A DNA stretch of 64,000 bases from the NCBI RefSeq assembly GCF_019800885.1, contig NZ_JAHVKE010000002.1, positions 905,401-969,400 of the forward strand, read 5' to 3'. Each line of letters begins with the position of its first letter. The first letter of the stretch is position 1. The position numbers and the translations under genes were made by a program. This stretch comes from Maritalea mobilis. Its GTDB lineage: Bacteria; Pseudomonadota; Alphaproteobacteria; Rhodobacterales; Rhodobacteraceae. Positions 44,577-54,359 of this stretch are shown in pieces. Below the pieces are notes generated by a model that was not told the origin of the DNA, ran no database searches, and saw only the letters and a list, made by a program, of their open reading frames with translations.

Positions 44577-45203
44577 TCAGCCTCCGACCAGGTTGCGCCA
44601 GGTCAGGAAGAGGGCGGGCAAGAGCGCCGCATGCCCGACCAGAACGACGAGCCCATCGCGCATGGTCAGGCCGATGCCGAAGACCAGCACCGGCAGCGCC
44701 AAGAGGATCGGCAGAAGCGGGACGAAGCCAATGAACACCATCGCGACCCCGACCAGCACCAGGACCATGCCGATCCCGAGGAGGGACAGGCGACCTTCCG
44801 CAAGGATCGTCAAGCGTCGGTGCAGATACCGGCCCAGCCATTGCAGGCGCGGACGCAGCAGGCCGATGGCCTGGCTGACCTTGCGGGCGGCAATGTTCAA
44901 CCGGCGCACACGCTTTGGCAGCCAAAGGCCCTTGCGACCCCGAATGACCTGCGCGCCGATCCCGGCGACCACGAGGCCGATCGCAGCGGGAACACCCGGG
45001 ATCGCGCCGACCGGGACAAGCAGGAAGAGCGACAGGATCATCAAGAGCGGGCCGAACCCGCGCGCGCCGAGGGTCTCGATGATATCACCGAAGGCGACAG
45101 GGTCCGCGCCATCGGCCAAGGCTTCGAGGTCATCCAGCACGCCGTTCAGCGTGCCGGCCCCATCCTCGTCCTTCCCGTCGCTGTCAGAGGCTTGGCGGGT
45201 CAT
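44577..45203 (-). CDS. ExoD-like exopolysaccharide synthesis protein
   Basis: 208-aa membrane protein of the ExoD family: DIIETLGARGFGPLLMILSL near the N terminus, VPVGAIPGVPAAIGLVVAGI, a basic cytosolic segment (LPKRVRRLNIAARKVSQAIG) and two further hydrophobic blocks (GIGMVLVLVGVAMVFIGFVP). ExoD affects exopolysaccharide production and alkali tolerance in rhizobia; the mechanism is not established. ATG 45203 overlaps the preceding gene's TGA (ATGA), so the two are coupled. Confidence 0.85.
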   Translation of the reverse strand: MTRQASDSDGKDEDGAGTLNGVLDDLEALADGADPVAFGDIIETLGARGFGPLLMILSLFLLVPVGAIPGVPAAIGLVVAGIGAQVIRGRKGLWLPKRVRRLNIAARKVSQAIGLLRPRLQWLGRYLHRRLTILAEGRLSLLGIGMVLVLVGVAMVFIGFVPLLPILLALPVLVFGIGLTMRDGLVVLVGHAALLPALFLTWRNLVGG

Positions 45204-45823
45204 CGGCAAGCCAGTTCAGGATGAAGGCGCAGCGGAAATCCCGCCCGCAGAACCGGAAGGAGCGGGGCCGGGGTGCAGACCTGCGCCATGCCGCCCCGCG
45301 CTCGGCGGCGCGGCGCCCCGTATCCCGAGGGGGCGAAGGGGCGCAGCGTCTCGCCAAGCACGAGGCAGGGGGTGGCGTCATGCAGGATGAAGGCCCCATC
45401 GGGCAAGTCATCCAAAGGGGCGACATGCCTGCGTTGGGTTCGACGGCCCCGGTCGACGCGATGCGCGTGAAGCTGCGTGTCGAGTTGCCTTGCGCTTGGC
45501 CTGTGGCCATGCCCGCGCTCCCATGCATCGAGAAACGCGGTGTAATCGCTGCGGCGGCAATAGGCGCAGGGGCGGTGCCCCGCAGCCATCGCGACCGCCT
45601 CGTCATGGAAGAACAACTCGGTCCAGCTTCGCGGTGACATCGGCTCTCTGCGGCGCCCTTTGAACTCGAGTTCGCAACAGATCCAGGCGTGATGCGTCCA
45701 GCGCCGCGCGCCGAGCTTTTTGTCCGCGTCGTGCAGAATCCCGCGATTGCCGGTCAGCGTCCCGCGATAGGCCGGGTCAGCCACGATATCGCCGGTTGGC
45801 AGAACGCGGTTTTGCAGGGTCAT
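45200..45823 (-). CDS. Conserved hypothetical protein with CxxC motif
   Basis: 207 aa from ATG 45823 (MTLQNRVLPTGDIVADPAYR). Conserved-looking blocks: GTLTGNRGILHDADKKLGAR, WICCELEFKGRRREPMSPRS, ELFFHDEAVAMAAGHRPCAY and CRRSDYTAFLDAWERGHGHR. The CAYCRR pair with upstream CC could bind zinc. I recall similar unannotated proteins in alphaproteobacteria, but no function. An in-frame start at 45895 adds poorly conserved residues. It overlaps exoD by four bases. Confidence 0.68.
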   Translation of the reverse strand: MTLQNRVLPTGDIVADPAYRGTLTGNRGILHDADKKLGARRWTHHAWICCELEFKGRRREPMSPRSWTELFFHDEAVAMAAGHRPCAYCRRSDYTAFLDAWERGHGHRPSARQLDTQLHAHRVDRGRRTQRRHVAPLDDLPDGAFILHDATPCLVLGETLRPFAPSGYGAPRRRARGGMAQVCTPAPLLPVLRAGFPLRLHPELACR

Positions 45824-45961
45824 GTCCGACCGTGTGGCAAGCTGTAGCGCGCGCATTCCATGGTGGGCATCAATGAGGAAAGACAGCGCACGCAACCTGC
45901 TCCGCTCGTAACCGGACGGCGAAAGATTAGCGGCTGGCGCATGTCCCGCAAGCCCGCGGGA

Positions 45962-47593
<1,632 letters not shown>

Positions 47594-47600
47594 GGGCGGG

Positions 47601-47629
47601 CATATATAGACCGCGCGGCGCCGCGACAA
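47601..47629 (-). promoter_or_regulatory. Promoter giving a probably leaderless prfC transcript
   Basis: On the minus strand, TTGTCG (47629-47624), 17 nt, TATATG (47606-47601). Each hexamer matches four of six consensus positions. The -10 ends only 8 bp before the prfC ATG at 47593, so transcription would begin at or within a few bases of the start codon. Confidence 0.45.
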
Positions 47630-47645
47630 TGCGCAAGCGGATCGC

Positions 47646-48086
47646 TCAGGCCGGGGTCGCCTGCGCTGGCCAATCCGACAGTTGATCGGCCAGCCCGTTG
47701 CGTTGCGTCGCGGTCAGGGGACAGGGGATCGACACGGTGACGGCGGGGCGGTGCCCGCGCTTGGCACAGGCCTCGGGGTGCAGGTCGCCGGTCAGATGCG
47801 CGACCACACCTTGCGGCACCCTCGAAAAGCTGAGGTCGGGTTGGGCGAAGGTCAACTCTTCGCCGCCTCGTCCGCGCAGCCAGTCCGCGAGTTTCGGCAA
47901 TTCGTCGAGGATCAGGCAGGGGCATTCCACGCGCCAGCGCCGCCCGGTGCGCCGGTGCATCGCGGTGACCGTCATCAGCACGCCATCCTCCCACAGGCCG
48001 GCAAAACCGGGGACCGGCACGATGCCGGCGGCGCAGAGATGCAGGTCGGGTCCGAACCCGAGGTCGAGGGGGCGAAGCGGTGTCAT
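47646..48086 (-). CDS. WapI-like immunity-fold hypothetical protein
   Basis: 146 aa from ATG 48086 (MTPLRPLDLGFGPDLHLCAA). The order of blocks, GLWEDGVLMTVTAMH, RRWRVECPCLILDELPKLAD, LTFAQPDLSFSRV and VVAHLTGDLHPEA, is reminiscent of the WapI family (WapI is an immunity protein to a contact-dependent toxin). Resemblance is by eye only. It lies between the Hint-domain gene and prfC on the same strand. Confidence 0.5.
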   Translation of the reverse strand: MTPLRPLDLGFGPDLHLCAAGIVPVPGFAGLWEDGVLMTVTAMHRRTGRRWRVECPCLILDELPKLADWLRGRGGEELTFAQPDLSFSRVPQGVVAHLTGDLHPEACAKRGHRPAVTVSIPCPLTATQRNGLADQLSDWPAQATPA

Positions 48087-48318
48087 GGCAGCAGGTTGCC
48101 CCAACGGAAGCTAGGGGGCCAAGGCAGGGATTCCCCACCTTTTCCGTTCGCTGAACCGATCGGTCGGCCGGTTTGACGCCGACATAGGCCCCGTTCGCAC
48201 GGTCGCCGCGTTCAAACAGGACACGGTCGCCGACAAGGTGTCGCCGCGCGCCCAATTCACTCGCCCTTTGGGCCGGGCCATGGACACCTCGGTTTGCAGC
48301 GGCCAGATGGAGAGAGAG

Positions 48319-48333
48319 GGCGGTTCAACCGCC
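48319..48333 (-). terminator. Weak terminator after the Hint gene
   Basis: GGCGG-TTGAA-CCGCC on the minus strand (48333-48319), 1 bp after the Hint gene stop, followed by CTCTCTCTCC. Five-bp stem, extendable only through the loop. A weak or no-U terminator. Confidence 0.35.
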
Positions 48334-48334
48334 G

Positions 48335-49360
48335 TTAGTCCGGGTCGCCCCGGCTGGCGCGGGTCAGGCGCTCGACCATGTCACCGTCCTTGGCCGCGCT
48401 GTCGTGGATCTCGATCTCGGCCGCGTCGGTCTGGTCGGCGGGGTCGGTGGCGAGGGTCAGGTCTTCGGGCAGCAAGGCGCGGGTCGGTCCGGTCACCAGG
48501 AGCGACTCGACCGCGATGCCCTCGGCGTAGATGATTTCATGCGTGTCGAAGATGATCTGGTAGCTGTCGACATGCCCGCCTTCTTCCCGCAGCACGGTGG
48601 TGCCATTCACCAGCAGCTCGGCCTTGACCATCACCTCGGCCCGGCCTGCCCCGATCTCGTCGCGGCGTTGCCAGATGAACAGGCGATGTTGCGGCAACAG
48701 GCGCAGGTCGCGCGCGGTGTTCAGCGTGCCGCTTGTGATTCGCACCGGCGCGGCGGCCCCGGTTGCGCGGCGGGTCTGATGGGCGATCCAGCGAATGGGG
48801 CGGGGGCCATTGTCGCGCGTCAGAACCCTGTCGCCGACCTTCATCTCCTCAACCGGCACCTGTTTGCCGTTCGACATGGTCAGGTGCGTGCCGGCCAGGA
48901 AGCTGACGCTGGCGATATCGGCAAAACGGCGCGGCGCGCTGTCCGTTTCGGTGCCGACCAGTTCGTATTCGGTATTGGGGGCCAGTCGGGCCAACGGCAG
49001 CAAATGGAGGACGGTGCCGTTTTCGCCATCGTGCAGCTTCAGGATCAGGATCTCGACCATGTCCCCGTTCGGCCCCATCAGCATGTGGCAAGCGGCGATG
49101 GTCAGCGCTGCACCCGGCTGGCCCACTTCGGAGCCATCGGCGACACAAGGGCCGACGCTGCCGTCGTCGCTGATGGCCAGGCGTTCGGTCTTGGCTTGGC
49201 TGACAAGGCGATAGGTGTCGCCCGGCACGGCGGCATCCCCCAGGCCGATCGGGTCACCTTCATTCGCGCCGGCCTGCACCTTGAACGCGCGCGCGGGCAG
49301 CGTGTCGAACCGGAACAGGGCAGGGTGGGGCATGGCGGGCGTCACTTGCAGAAGGTGCAT
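48335..49360 (-). CDS. Hint (Hedgehog/intein) domain protein with Ser nucleophile position
   Basis: 341 aa. Residues about 1-150 are an uncharacterised domain (FRFDTLPARAFKVQAGANEG, ILILKLHDGENGTVLHLLPL). The Hint_2 domain starts near residue 153: SFLAGTHLTMSNGKQVPVEE, MKVGDRVLTRDNGPRPIRW, RDLRLLPQHRLFIW, and ends after HEIIYAEGIAVESLL. The usual N-terminal Cys of Hint domains is Ser here. There is no obvious C-terminal toxin or protein cargo. ATG 49360 is the longest start; ATG 49333 is possible. Roseobacters often encode such proteins, whose role is unknown. Confidence 0.78.
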   Translation of the reverse strand: MHLLQVTPAMPHPALFRFDTLPARAFKVQAGANEGDPIGLGDAAVPGDTYRLVSQAKTERLAISDDGSVGPCVADGSEVGQPGAALTIAACHMLMGPNGDMVEILILKLHDGENGTVLHLLPLARLAPNTEYELVGTETDSAPRRFADIASVSFLAGTHLTMSNGKQVPVEEMKVGDRVLTRDNGPRPIRWIAHQTRRATGAAAPVRITSGTLNTARDLRLLPQHRLFIWQRRDEIGAGRAEVMVKAELLVNGTTVLREEGGHVDSYQIIFDTHEIIYAEGIAVESLLVTGPTRALLPEDLTLATDPADQTDAAEIEIHDSAAKDGDMVERLTRASRGDPD

Positions 49361-49480
49361 CCTCGGTAGGGGGGTTGTTTCATCAGGTCAACTGCCGCCC
49401 CCGTGCCGGGCTGGTCGCGGGTCGGTCCGCCTGCTAGGTCCAGTATCGAAACAACCAGACCGTCAGAGGGAGAGTGCCAT

Positions 49481-50260
49481 ATGGATCTCGGGATCAAGGG
49501 ACGCCGCGCACTGGTGTGCGCCTCGTCGAAAGGCTTGGGGCGCGGCTGCGCCGAAGCCCTGGCCGAAGCGGGCGTGGATCTTGTCTTGAACGCGCGCGGG
49601 GCCGACGCCCTGCAGCAGACGGCCGATGCGATCCGCGAGGCGCATGGCGTGAACGTCACCGCCGTCGCGGCCGACATCACCAGCGCAGAGGGCCGCGCAG
49701 AGGTTCTGGATGCCGCTGGCGAGATCGACATCCTCGTCACCAATGCAGGCGGGCCGCCCCCCGGCCTCTGGTCCGATTGGGGGCATGACGATTTCATCAA
49801 GGCGCTGGAAGCGAACATGCTGACCCCGATCGCGCTGATGTCGGCGACCCTGCCGAAGATGATCGACCGGGGCTGGGGCCGCGTCGTCAACATCACCTCG
49901 CAATCGGTCAAGGCGCCGATCCCGCAACTGGGCTTGTCCAATGCCGCGCGCACGGGCCTGACCGGTTACGTGGCGGGCACCGCGCGGCAGGTCGCGGCCA
50001 AGGGCGTGAACATCAACAACCTTTTGCCGGGGTCCCACGACACCGACCGGATCGTCGCCCTGGAAACGGCCGTGTCGAAGGCGCAGAACGTCTCGATGGA
50101 GGAGGCGCGCAAGATCCGCTGGTCCGGCATCCCCGCCGGACGCTACGGAACGGTCAAGGAGTTCGGCGCGATGTGCGCCTTCCTGTGCTCGCAGCATGCC
50201 GGTTTCATCGTCGGGCAGAACATCCTGCTCGATGGTGGCCAGACCAACGCCACCATCTGA
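49481..50260 (+). CDS. SDR family oxidoreductase lacking YxxxK
   Basis: 259-aa short-chain dehydrogenase/reductase fold: cofactor loop ASSKGLGRGCAEALAEAGVD, NAGGPPPGLW, VVNITSQSVKAPIPQLGLSN and the C-terminal FIVGQNILLDGGQTNATI. Aligning to family members by the VNNxLPG block puts Ser153 and Arg157 where Tyr and Lys normally sit (SNAAR instead of YxxxK). Catalysis by the standard SDR route is therefore doubtful. GAGGGAGAG precedes ATG 49481. Single gene, divergent from the Hint gene; GCTAGGTC (49433-49440) may be its -10 element. Confidence 0.85.
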   Translation: MDLGIKGRRALVCASSKGLGRGCAEALAEAGVDLVLNARGADALQQTADAIREAHGVNVTAVAADITSAEGRAEVLDAAGEIDILVTNAGGPPPGLWSDWGHDDFIKALEANMLTPIALMSATLPKMIDRGWGRVVNITSQSVKAPIPQLGLSNAARTGLTGYVAGTARQVAAKGVNINNLLPGSHDTDRIVALETAVSKAQNVSMEEARKIRWSGIPAGRYGTVKEFGAMCAFLCSQHAGFIVGQNILLDGGQTNATI

Positions 50261-50350
50261 TCCAGCTTGCAACCGGGCGGCGGCGCTTGAAACGCTGCCG
50301 CCCGGCTGTTACCTGCGGAGCCTGATGAAATTGATCGGGAATGCGCGCTC

Positions 50351-51469
50351 GTGCGGCTGGACGCTCCTCAAACCATAGGCGTGAAAAAGGCCACGGCCCC
50401 GCGTCTCGAAGTGCGCAACGTCTCCTGCACCTTCGACGGACGCGAGGTCGTGCGCGACGTGTCGTTCCAGGTCGAACCGGGCGAGATCATGTGCCTGCTC
50501 GGTCCGTCGGGCTGCGGCAAGTCGACGACCCTGCGCGTCGTCGCCGGAATCGAGCGGCAAAGCGCGGGCAGTGTCCATGCCGATGGCAAGATGCTGTGTA
50601 ACGAGGTGTTCGCAACCCCGCCCGAGGCGCGCGGCGTTGGCCTGATTTTCCAGGATTTCGCGCTTTTCCCGCATTTGACTGTCGGGCAGAACGTCGCCTT
50701 CGGCCTCAAGGGTTCGAAATCCGAGATGCGCGCCCGGGTCGATGAACTGCTGGAACGGGTCGATCTGGCCGGTTACGCCGACAAGACGCCTCACATGCTG
50801 TCAGGGGGGGAACAGCAGCGCGTGGCGTTGGCCCGCGCCCTGGCGCCCCGTCCGCGCATCATGCTGATGGACGAGCCGTTTTCCGGCCTCGACAACCGGC
50901 TGCGTGACGGTATCCGGGACGAGACGCTGCAACTTCTGAAGGAAGAGGGCACGGCGGTTGTCCTTGTCACCCATGAACCCGAGGAAGCCATGCGCATGGC
51001 CGACCAGATTGCCCTGATGCGCGATGGTCAGATCGTCCAGAAAGGCGCGCCCTACAACATCTACAACGCCCCCTGCGACAAGGCGGCGGCGGCATTCTTC
51101 AGCGATATCAACGTGATCCGGGGGCGGGTCGACGGTTTGCTCACCAATACCGTCTTCGGCCAGTTCCTTGCACCCGGCGTCGCCGACGGCACCGAGGTCG
51201 AGATCGTCTTTCGCCCCCAGCACGTGAAGCTCGACTTCGACCGCAACGGTCGCGGCCCCAACCCGACCCCCCAGGACGGTGTTCCGGCAAGGGGCGTGGT
51301 GGAGCGGGCACGCTTCATGGGGCATGAAAGCCTTGTGGAATTTCGTATGGATTTCGACGGCGGCAAGCTCAAGGCGACGGTGCCGGGTGTGTTCCTGCCA
51401 AAGCCGGGAACGCCGCTGTGGCTGTCGGTGCGGCGCGACCGGTGTTTCGTCTTCCCGCCTAAGGGCTGA
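50351..51469 (+). CDS. ABC transporter ATP-binding protein (Fbp/iron-type)
   Basis: 372 aa. Walker A LLGPSGCGKSTTLRVVAGIE, Q-loop FQDFALFPHLTVGQNVAFGL, signature LSGGEQQRVALARAL, Walker B LMDEPFSGLD, H-loop LVTHEPEEAMRMAD. The 120-residue C terminus (EVEIVFRPQHVKLDF, RFMGHESLVEFRMD) is a TOBE-like regulatory domain, as in FbpC/PotA-type ATPases. No permease or binding-protein gene is adjacent, so it is an orphan here. Starts: GTG 50351 or GTG 50381 (MKKATAPRLEVRNVSCTF), the second being equally plausible. Confidence 0.88.
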   Translation: MRLDAPQTIGVKKATAPRLEVRNVSCTFDGREVVRDVSFQVEPGEIMCLLGPSGCGKSTTLRVVAGIERQSAGSVHADGKMLCNEVFATPPEARGVGLIFQDFALFPHLTVGQNVAFGLKGSKSEMRARVDELLERVDLAGYADKTPHMLSGGEQQRVALARALAPRPRIMLMDEPFSGLDNRLRDGIRDETLQLLKEEGTAVVLVTHEPEEAMRMADQIALMRDGQIVQKGAPYNIYNAPCDKAAAAFFSDINVIRGRVDGLLTNTVFGQFLAPGVADGTEVEIVFRPQHVKLDFDRNGRGPNPTPQDGVPARGVVERARFMGHESLVEFRMDFDGGKLKATVPGVFLPKPGTPLWLSVRRDRCFVFPPKG

Positions 51470-51578
51470 CTGCGGGTTTGCGGTGATCTGCGCCAATTGC
51501 GCACCCTCTCCCTGCCGCCCCTTGCAGCGATGGCCTGTCTCCCGGTATTTGGGGTCGGCCCGTCTTTTTGGGCTTTGA

Positions 51579-51609
51579 TCTCCCATCATGAGTCCATACC
51601 TATGGGAGA
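51579..51609 (+). repeat. Inverted repeat in the tatA leader
   Basis: TCTCCCAT (51579-51586) and ATGGGAGA (51602-51609), 15-nt loop, with an internal alternative pairing CCATA/TATGG (51594-51605). It lies 68 bp before the tatA start and could be an RNA element or operator in the 207-bp gap after the ABC gene. Not a clear terminator. Confidence 0.4.
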
Positions 51610-51676
51610 GGAACACTGAACAAGGCGGACGCCGGGGGTGAGGGAGCCTGCCGCGCGGCTGCATAGGGAGATCGAA

Positions 51677-51913
51677 ATGCTCAACAATATCGGACCGGCT
51701 GGCCTGCTTCTCATCGCCGTCGTGGTTCTGGTGCTTTTCGGGCGCGGCAAGATCGCGGGCCTGATGGGCGAAGTCGGCAAGGGCATCACTGCCTTCAAGC
51801 GCGGCGTTAAGGATTCGTCGGAAGAGATCGAAGACCAGTCCGAGACCGCCGAAGACGGCGCGGCTGCCCGTGACGTGACGCCCGCCGAGGCCGAGCGCCG
51901 CGACAACGCCTGA
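51677..51913 (+). CDS. tatA: Sec-independent translocase subunit TatA
   Basis: 78 aa. One N-terminal helix ([20 protein letters not shown]) followed by the amphipathic helix [20 protein letters not shown] with FGRGK at the hinge, then an acidic tail. This is the pore-forming component of the Tat pathway that exports folded proteins. Start ATG 51677 is supported by AGGGAG (51665-51670). First of tatABC. Confidence 0.93.
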   Translation: MLNNIGPAGLLLIAVVVLVLFGRGKIAGLMGEVGKGITAFKRGVKDSSEEIEDQSETAEDGAAARDVTPAEAERRDNA

Positions 51914-51974
51914 TCCGCGTTGCGCGTCACCGCACCCATCGTGCACCGGGGTTTACCAGTGAAGGTCCGCCGCC

Positions 51975-52520
51975 ATGCCTGATATCGGCTGGATGGAATT
52001 GCTTGTCATCGGCGTCGTCGCGCTGATCGTCGTGGGTCCCAAGGACCTGCCGATGATGTTTCGCAGGCTGGGCCAGATCACGGGCAAGATCCGCGGCATG
52101 GCCAAGGATTTCCAACGCGCCATGGACGAGGCCGCGGACGAGTCCGGCATGTCCGAGATCAACCGCGACCTGAGAAGCGCCGCGCGCTTCACCAACCCGC
52201 GCAAGATGGGCATGGATGCCTTGAACGAGGCGTTCGAAGACGTGGACCTCGACCCGTCGAAATACGCCGAAGGGTCGAACACGCGCATTATCGCCGAAAA
52301 GCAGGTGGCGCGGAAACAGGAACTCGCCGCCAAGGCCGAGGCCGCACGCAAGGCGCGGGAAGACAAGCTGTCGGGCATTGACGCAGGTGCCGCCGAGCTG
52401 GAAGCCGACATGGCTGACGCCCCGGCACCGGCCGCGGCACCCGCCGCAGCGGCACCGACCGACACAACGCCCGCCGCCGACGAGGTCGACGCGCCCAAGA
52501 CCGGAACCGACAAGACATGA
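51975..52520 (+). CDS. tatB: Sec-independent translocase subunit TatB
   Basis: 181 aa. N-terminal helix (DIGWMELLVIGVVALIVVGP) with the TatB-specific Glu, then the amphipathic segment KDLPMMFRRLGQITGKIRGM. Long C-terminal Ala/Glu/Asp-rich tail (EADMADAPAPAAAPAAA). TatB docks with TatC for substrate recognition. The stop overlaps the tatC start by four bases (ATGA). Confidence 0.92.
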   Translation: MPDIGWMELLVIGVVALIVVGPKDLPMMFRRLGQITGKIRGMAKDFQRAMDEAADESGMSEINRDLRSAARFTNPRKMGMDALNEAFEDVDLDPSKYAEGSNTRIIAEKQVARKQELAAKAEAARKAREDKLSGIDAGAAELEADMADAPAPAAAPAAAAPTDTTPAADEVDAPKTGTDKT

Positions 52521-53386
52521 GTTCCGAAGATCATATCGAAGACAGCTCTGCCCCGCTGATCGAGCATCTGGCAGAATTGCGTACGCGGCTGATCCGCTCG
52601 GTGCTGGCTTTTGTCGTGGCGATGGTCGCCTGTTTCACCGTGGCCGAGCCGATCCTCAACTTCATCTCCACCCCGCTGGCCGAAGTGCTCCGGTCCCGTG
52701 GCGAAGATGCGCGCCTGATCTTCACGGCACCGCAGGAAAAGTTTTTCGTGCTGATCCGCATTTCCATCGTGATGGGCTTCGCGGTCAGCTTCCCGGTGAT
52801 CGCGCACCAGCTTTGGCGCTTTGTCGCGCCCGGCCTGTATCGCTCCGAGCAATCGGCGATCCTGCCGTTCCTCGTGGCCTCGCCGGTCCTGTTCCTGATG
52901 GGCGCGTCCTTTGCCCATTACGTCGTCACGCCGCTGGCGATGAATTTCTTCATCGGGTTCTCCGACGCGATCCCGGCGCTGGCCAACCTGATCGCGGGCG
53001 ATGGCACATTCTCGAACCCCGAAGCGGCTGCGAACGAGGAATTGCAGACGGTGTTCCTCGGGTCGGTCAAGGAATCCCTCGACCTCGCGCTCAAGTTCAT
53101 CTTTGCCTTCGGCCTCTGTTTCCAATTGCCCGTGCTGCTGACCCTGCTGGGCAAGGCGGGCCTGGTCACGGCCGAGGGCCTTGGCAACGTGCGTAAATAC
53201 GCGGTGGTGGGCATCCTGACCCTTGCCGCGCTGGTCACCCCGCCCGATGTCATCACGCAGGTGATCCTCTTCGTCGTCGTCTACGGCCTTTACGAGATCT
53301 CGATCTGGCTGGTTCGGATCGTGGAGCGGCAGCGGGTAAACCGCCTGCGCGCCGAGGGGATCCTCGACGAGGATGAAGAGCTCTGA
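52517..53386 (+). CDS. tatC: Sec-independent translocase subunit TatC
   Basis: 289-aa multi-span receptor subunit with six hydrophobic segments. PLIEHLAELRTRLIRSVLAF with the conserved Glu, RISIVMGFAVSFPVIAHQLW, FRVAPGLYRSEQSAILPFL-type sequence and the conserved GLCFQLPVLLTLLGKAGLV are present. Completes tatABC. It likely serves export of cofactor-containing redox enzymes. Confidence 0.93.
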   Translation: MSSEDHIEDSSAPLIEHLAELRTRLIRSVLAFVVAMVACFTVAEPILNFISTPLAEVLRSRGEDARLIFTAPQEKFFVLIRISIVMGFAVSFPVIAHQLWRFVAPGLYRSEQSAILPFLVASPVLFLMGASFAHYVVTPLAMNFFIGFSDAIPALANLIAGDGTFSNPEAAANEELQTVFLGSVKESLDLALKFIFAFGLCFQLPVLLTLLGKAGLVTAEGLGNVRKYAVVGILTLAALVTPPDVITQVILFVVVYGLYEISIWLVRIVERQRVNRLRAEGILDEDEEL

Positions 53387-53394
53387 GCGGCCCG

Positions 53395-54234
53395 ATGTCC
53401 GACGAGGTTTTGACCCGCATAGCGGAGGCCCTGGAACGCCTGCGCCCGCCCCCGGCGGAGGCGCCGGATTGGAGCGCGGCCTCGGCCTTTGTCTGGCATG
53501 CGGACCCCGATCGGCTGGAGCCCGTCGCGCAGGTGAACCGCGTGGACCTATCACTCCTGCTGGGTGTCGACCGGGCGCGTGACACGCTCTTGCAGAACAC
53601 GCGCCAGTTCGCCCGTGGCCTTCCTGCCAACAACGCGCTTCTTTGGGGCGCGCGCGGCATGGGCAAAAGCTCCCTGGTCAAGGCCGTGCATGCCGCAGTC
53701 CATGCCGAGGAAGGGGGGCTGGCGCTGGTCGAGATGCAGCGCGAGGACCTGCCGACGATTTCGCGGTTGTTGACCTTGCTTCGGGATGCGCCTGCGCGGG
53801 TCATCCTGTTCTGTGACGACCTCTCGTTTTCCCATGACGACCAGCATTACAAGTCGCTGAAGGCGGTGCTGGATGGCGGTGTCGAGGGACGGCCGGACAA
53901 CGTGGTGTTCTATGCCACGTCGAACCGGCGTCACCTGATGCCGCGCGACATGATCGAGAATGAGCGATCCTCCGCGATCAACCCGTCCGAGGCGGTCGAG
54001 GAAAAGGTCTCCTTGTCAGACCGGTTCGGCCTGTGGCTCGGTTTTCATCCCTGTAGCCAGGACGAGTATCTCGACATCATTCGCGGCTATTGCGAGGCCT
54101 ATGGCGTCGAGATCTCGGACGAGGATCTGCGGGCCGAGGCCGTGGAATGGCAGGCGACGCGCGGGTCGCGTTCGGGCCGCGTGGCCTGGCAGTATTTCAC
54201 CGATCTCGCCGGGCGGAAGGGCGTGCGCCTCTGA
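53395..54234 (+). CDS. DUF815-type P-loop ATPase
   Basis: 279 aa. Walker A LLWGARGMGKSSLVKAVHAA (residues about 81-100), Walker B-like ILFCDDLSFSHDD, and SNRRHLMPRDMIENE in the sensor region, matching the DUF815 family of bacterial AAA-like ATPases. Cytosolic. It starts 8 bp after tatC and is probably co-transcribed, but no Tat role is known to me. The repeat C follows its stop. Confidence 0.85.
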   Translation: MSDEVLTRIAEALERLRPPPAEAPDWSAASAFVWHADPDRLEPVAQVNRVDLSLLLGVDRARDTLLQNTRQFARGLPANNALLWGARGMGKSSLVKAVHAAVHAEEGGLALVEMQREDLPTISRLLTLLRDAPARVILFCDDLSFSHDDQHYKSLKAVLDGGVEGRPDNVVFYATSNRRHLMPRDMIENERSSAINPSEAVEEKVSLSDRFGLWLGFHPCSQDEYLDIIRGYCEAYGVEISDEDLRAEAVEWQATRGSRSGRVAWQYFTDLAGRKGVRL

Positions 54235-54240
54235 TCCAGC

Positions 54241-54352
54241 GGCGCGGCTTGCGCCGCATTGCGCTTGCCTCGCTGCGCTCAGGTGCGGGGGCTCTGCCCC
54301 CATGCCACCCTGACGGGTGGCATTCCCCCGGAGTTTTTCAGCCAAGATGAAG
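54241..54352 (+). repeat. Dispersed double-hairpin repeat, copy C
   Basis: GGGGGC (54287-54292)-TCT-GCCCCC (54296-54301), then the perfect hairpin ATGCCACCC (54302-54310)-TGAC-GGGTGGCAT (54315-54323), then TCCCCCGGAGTTTTTCAGCCAAGATGAAG. It starts 6 bp after the DUF815 stop and fills the gap to the converging AlkB-like gene. Confidence 0.8.
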
Positions 54353-54359
54353 CTGCGTG

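Noticed and set aside
48087..48334. Possible RNA gene or extra ORF between the WapI-like and Hint genes
   Set aside because: I see a weak terminator hairpin at the Hint stop but no stable RNA fold or conserved frame; antisense frames there are Arg/Gly shadows.
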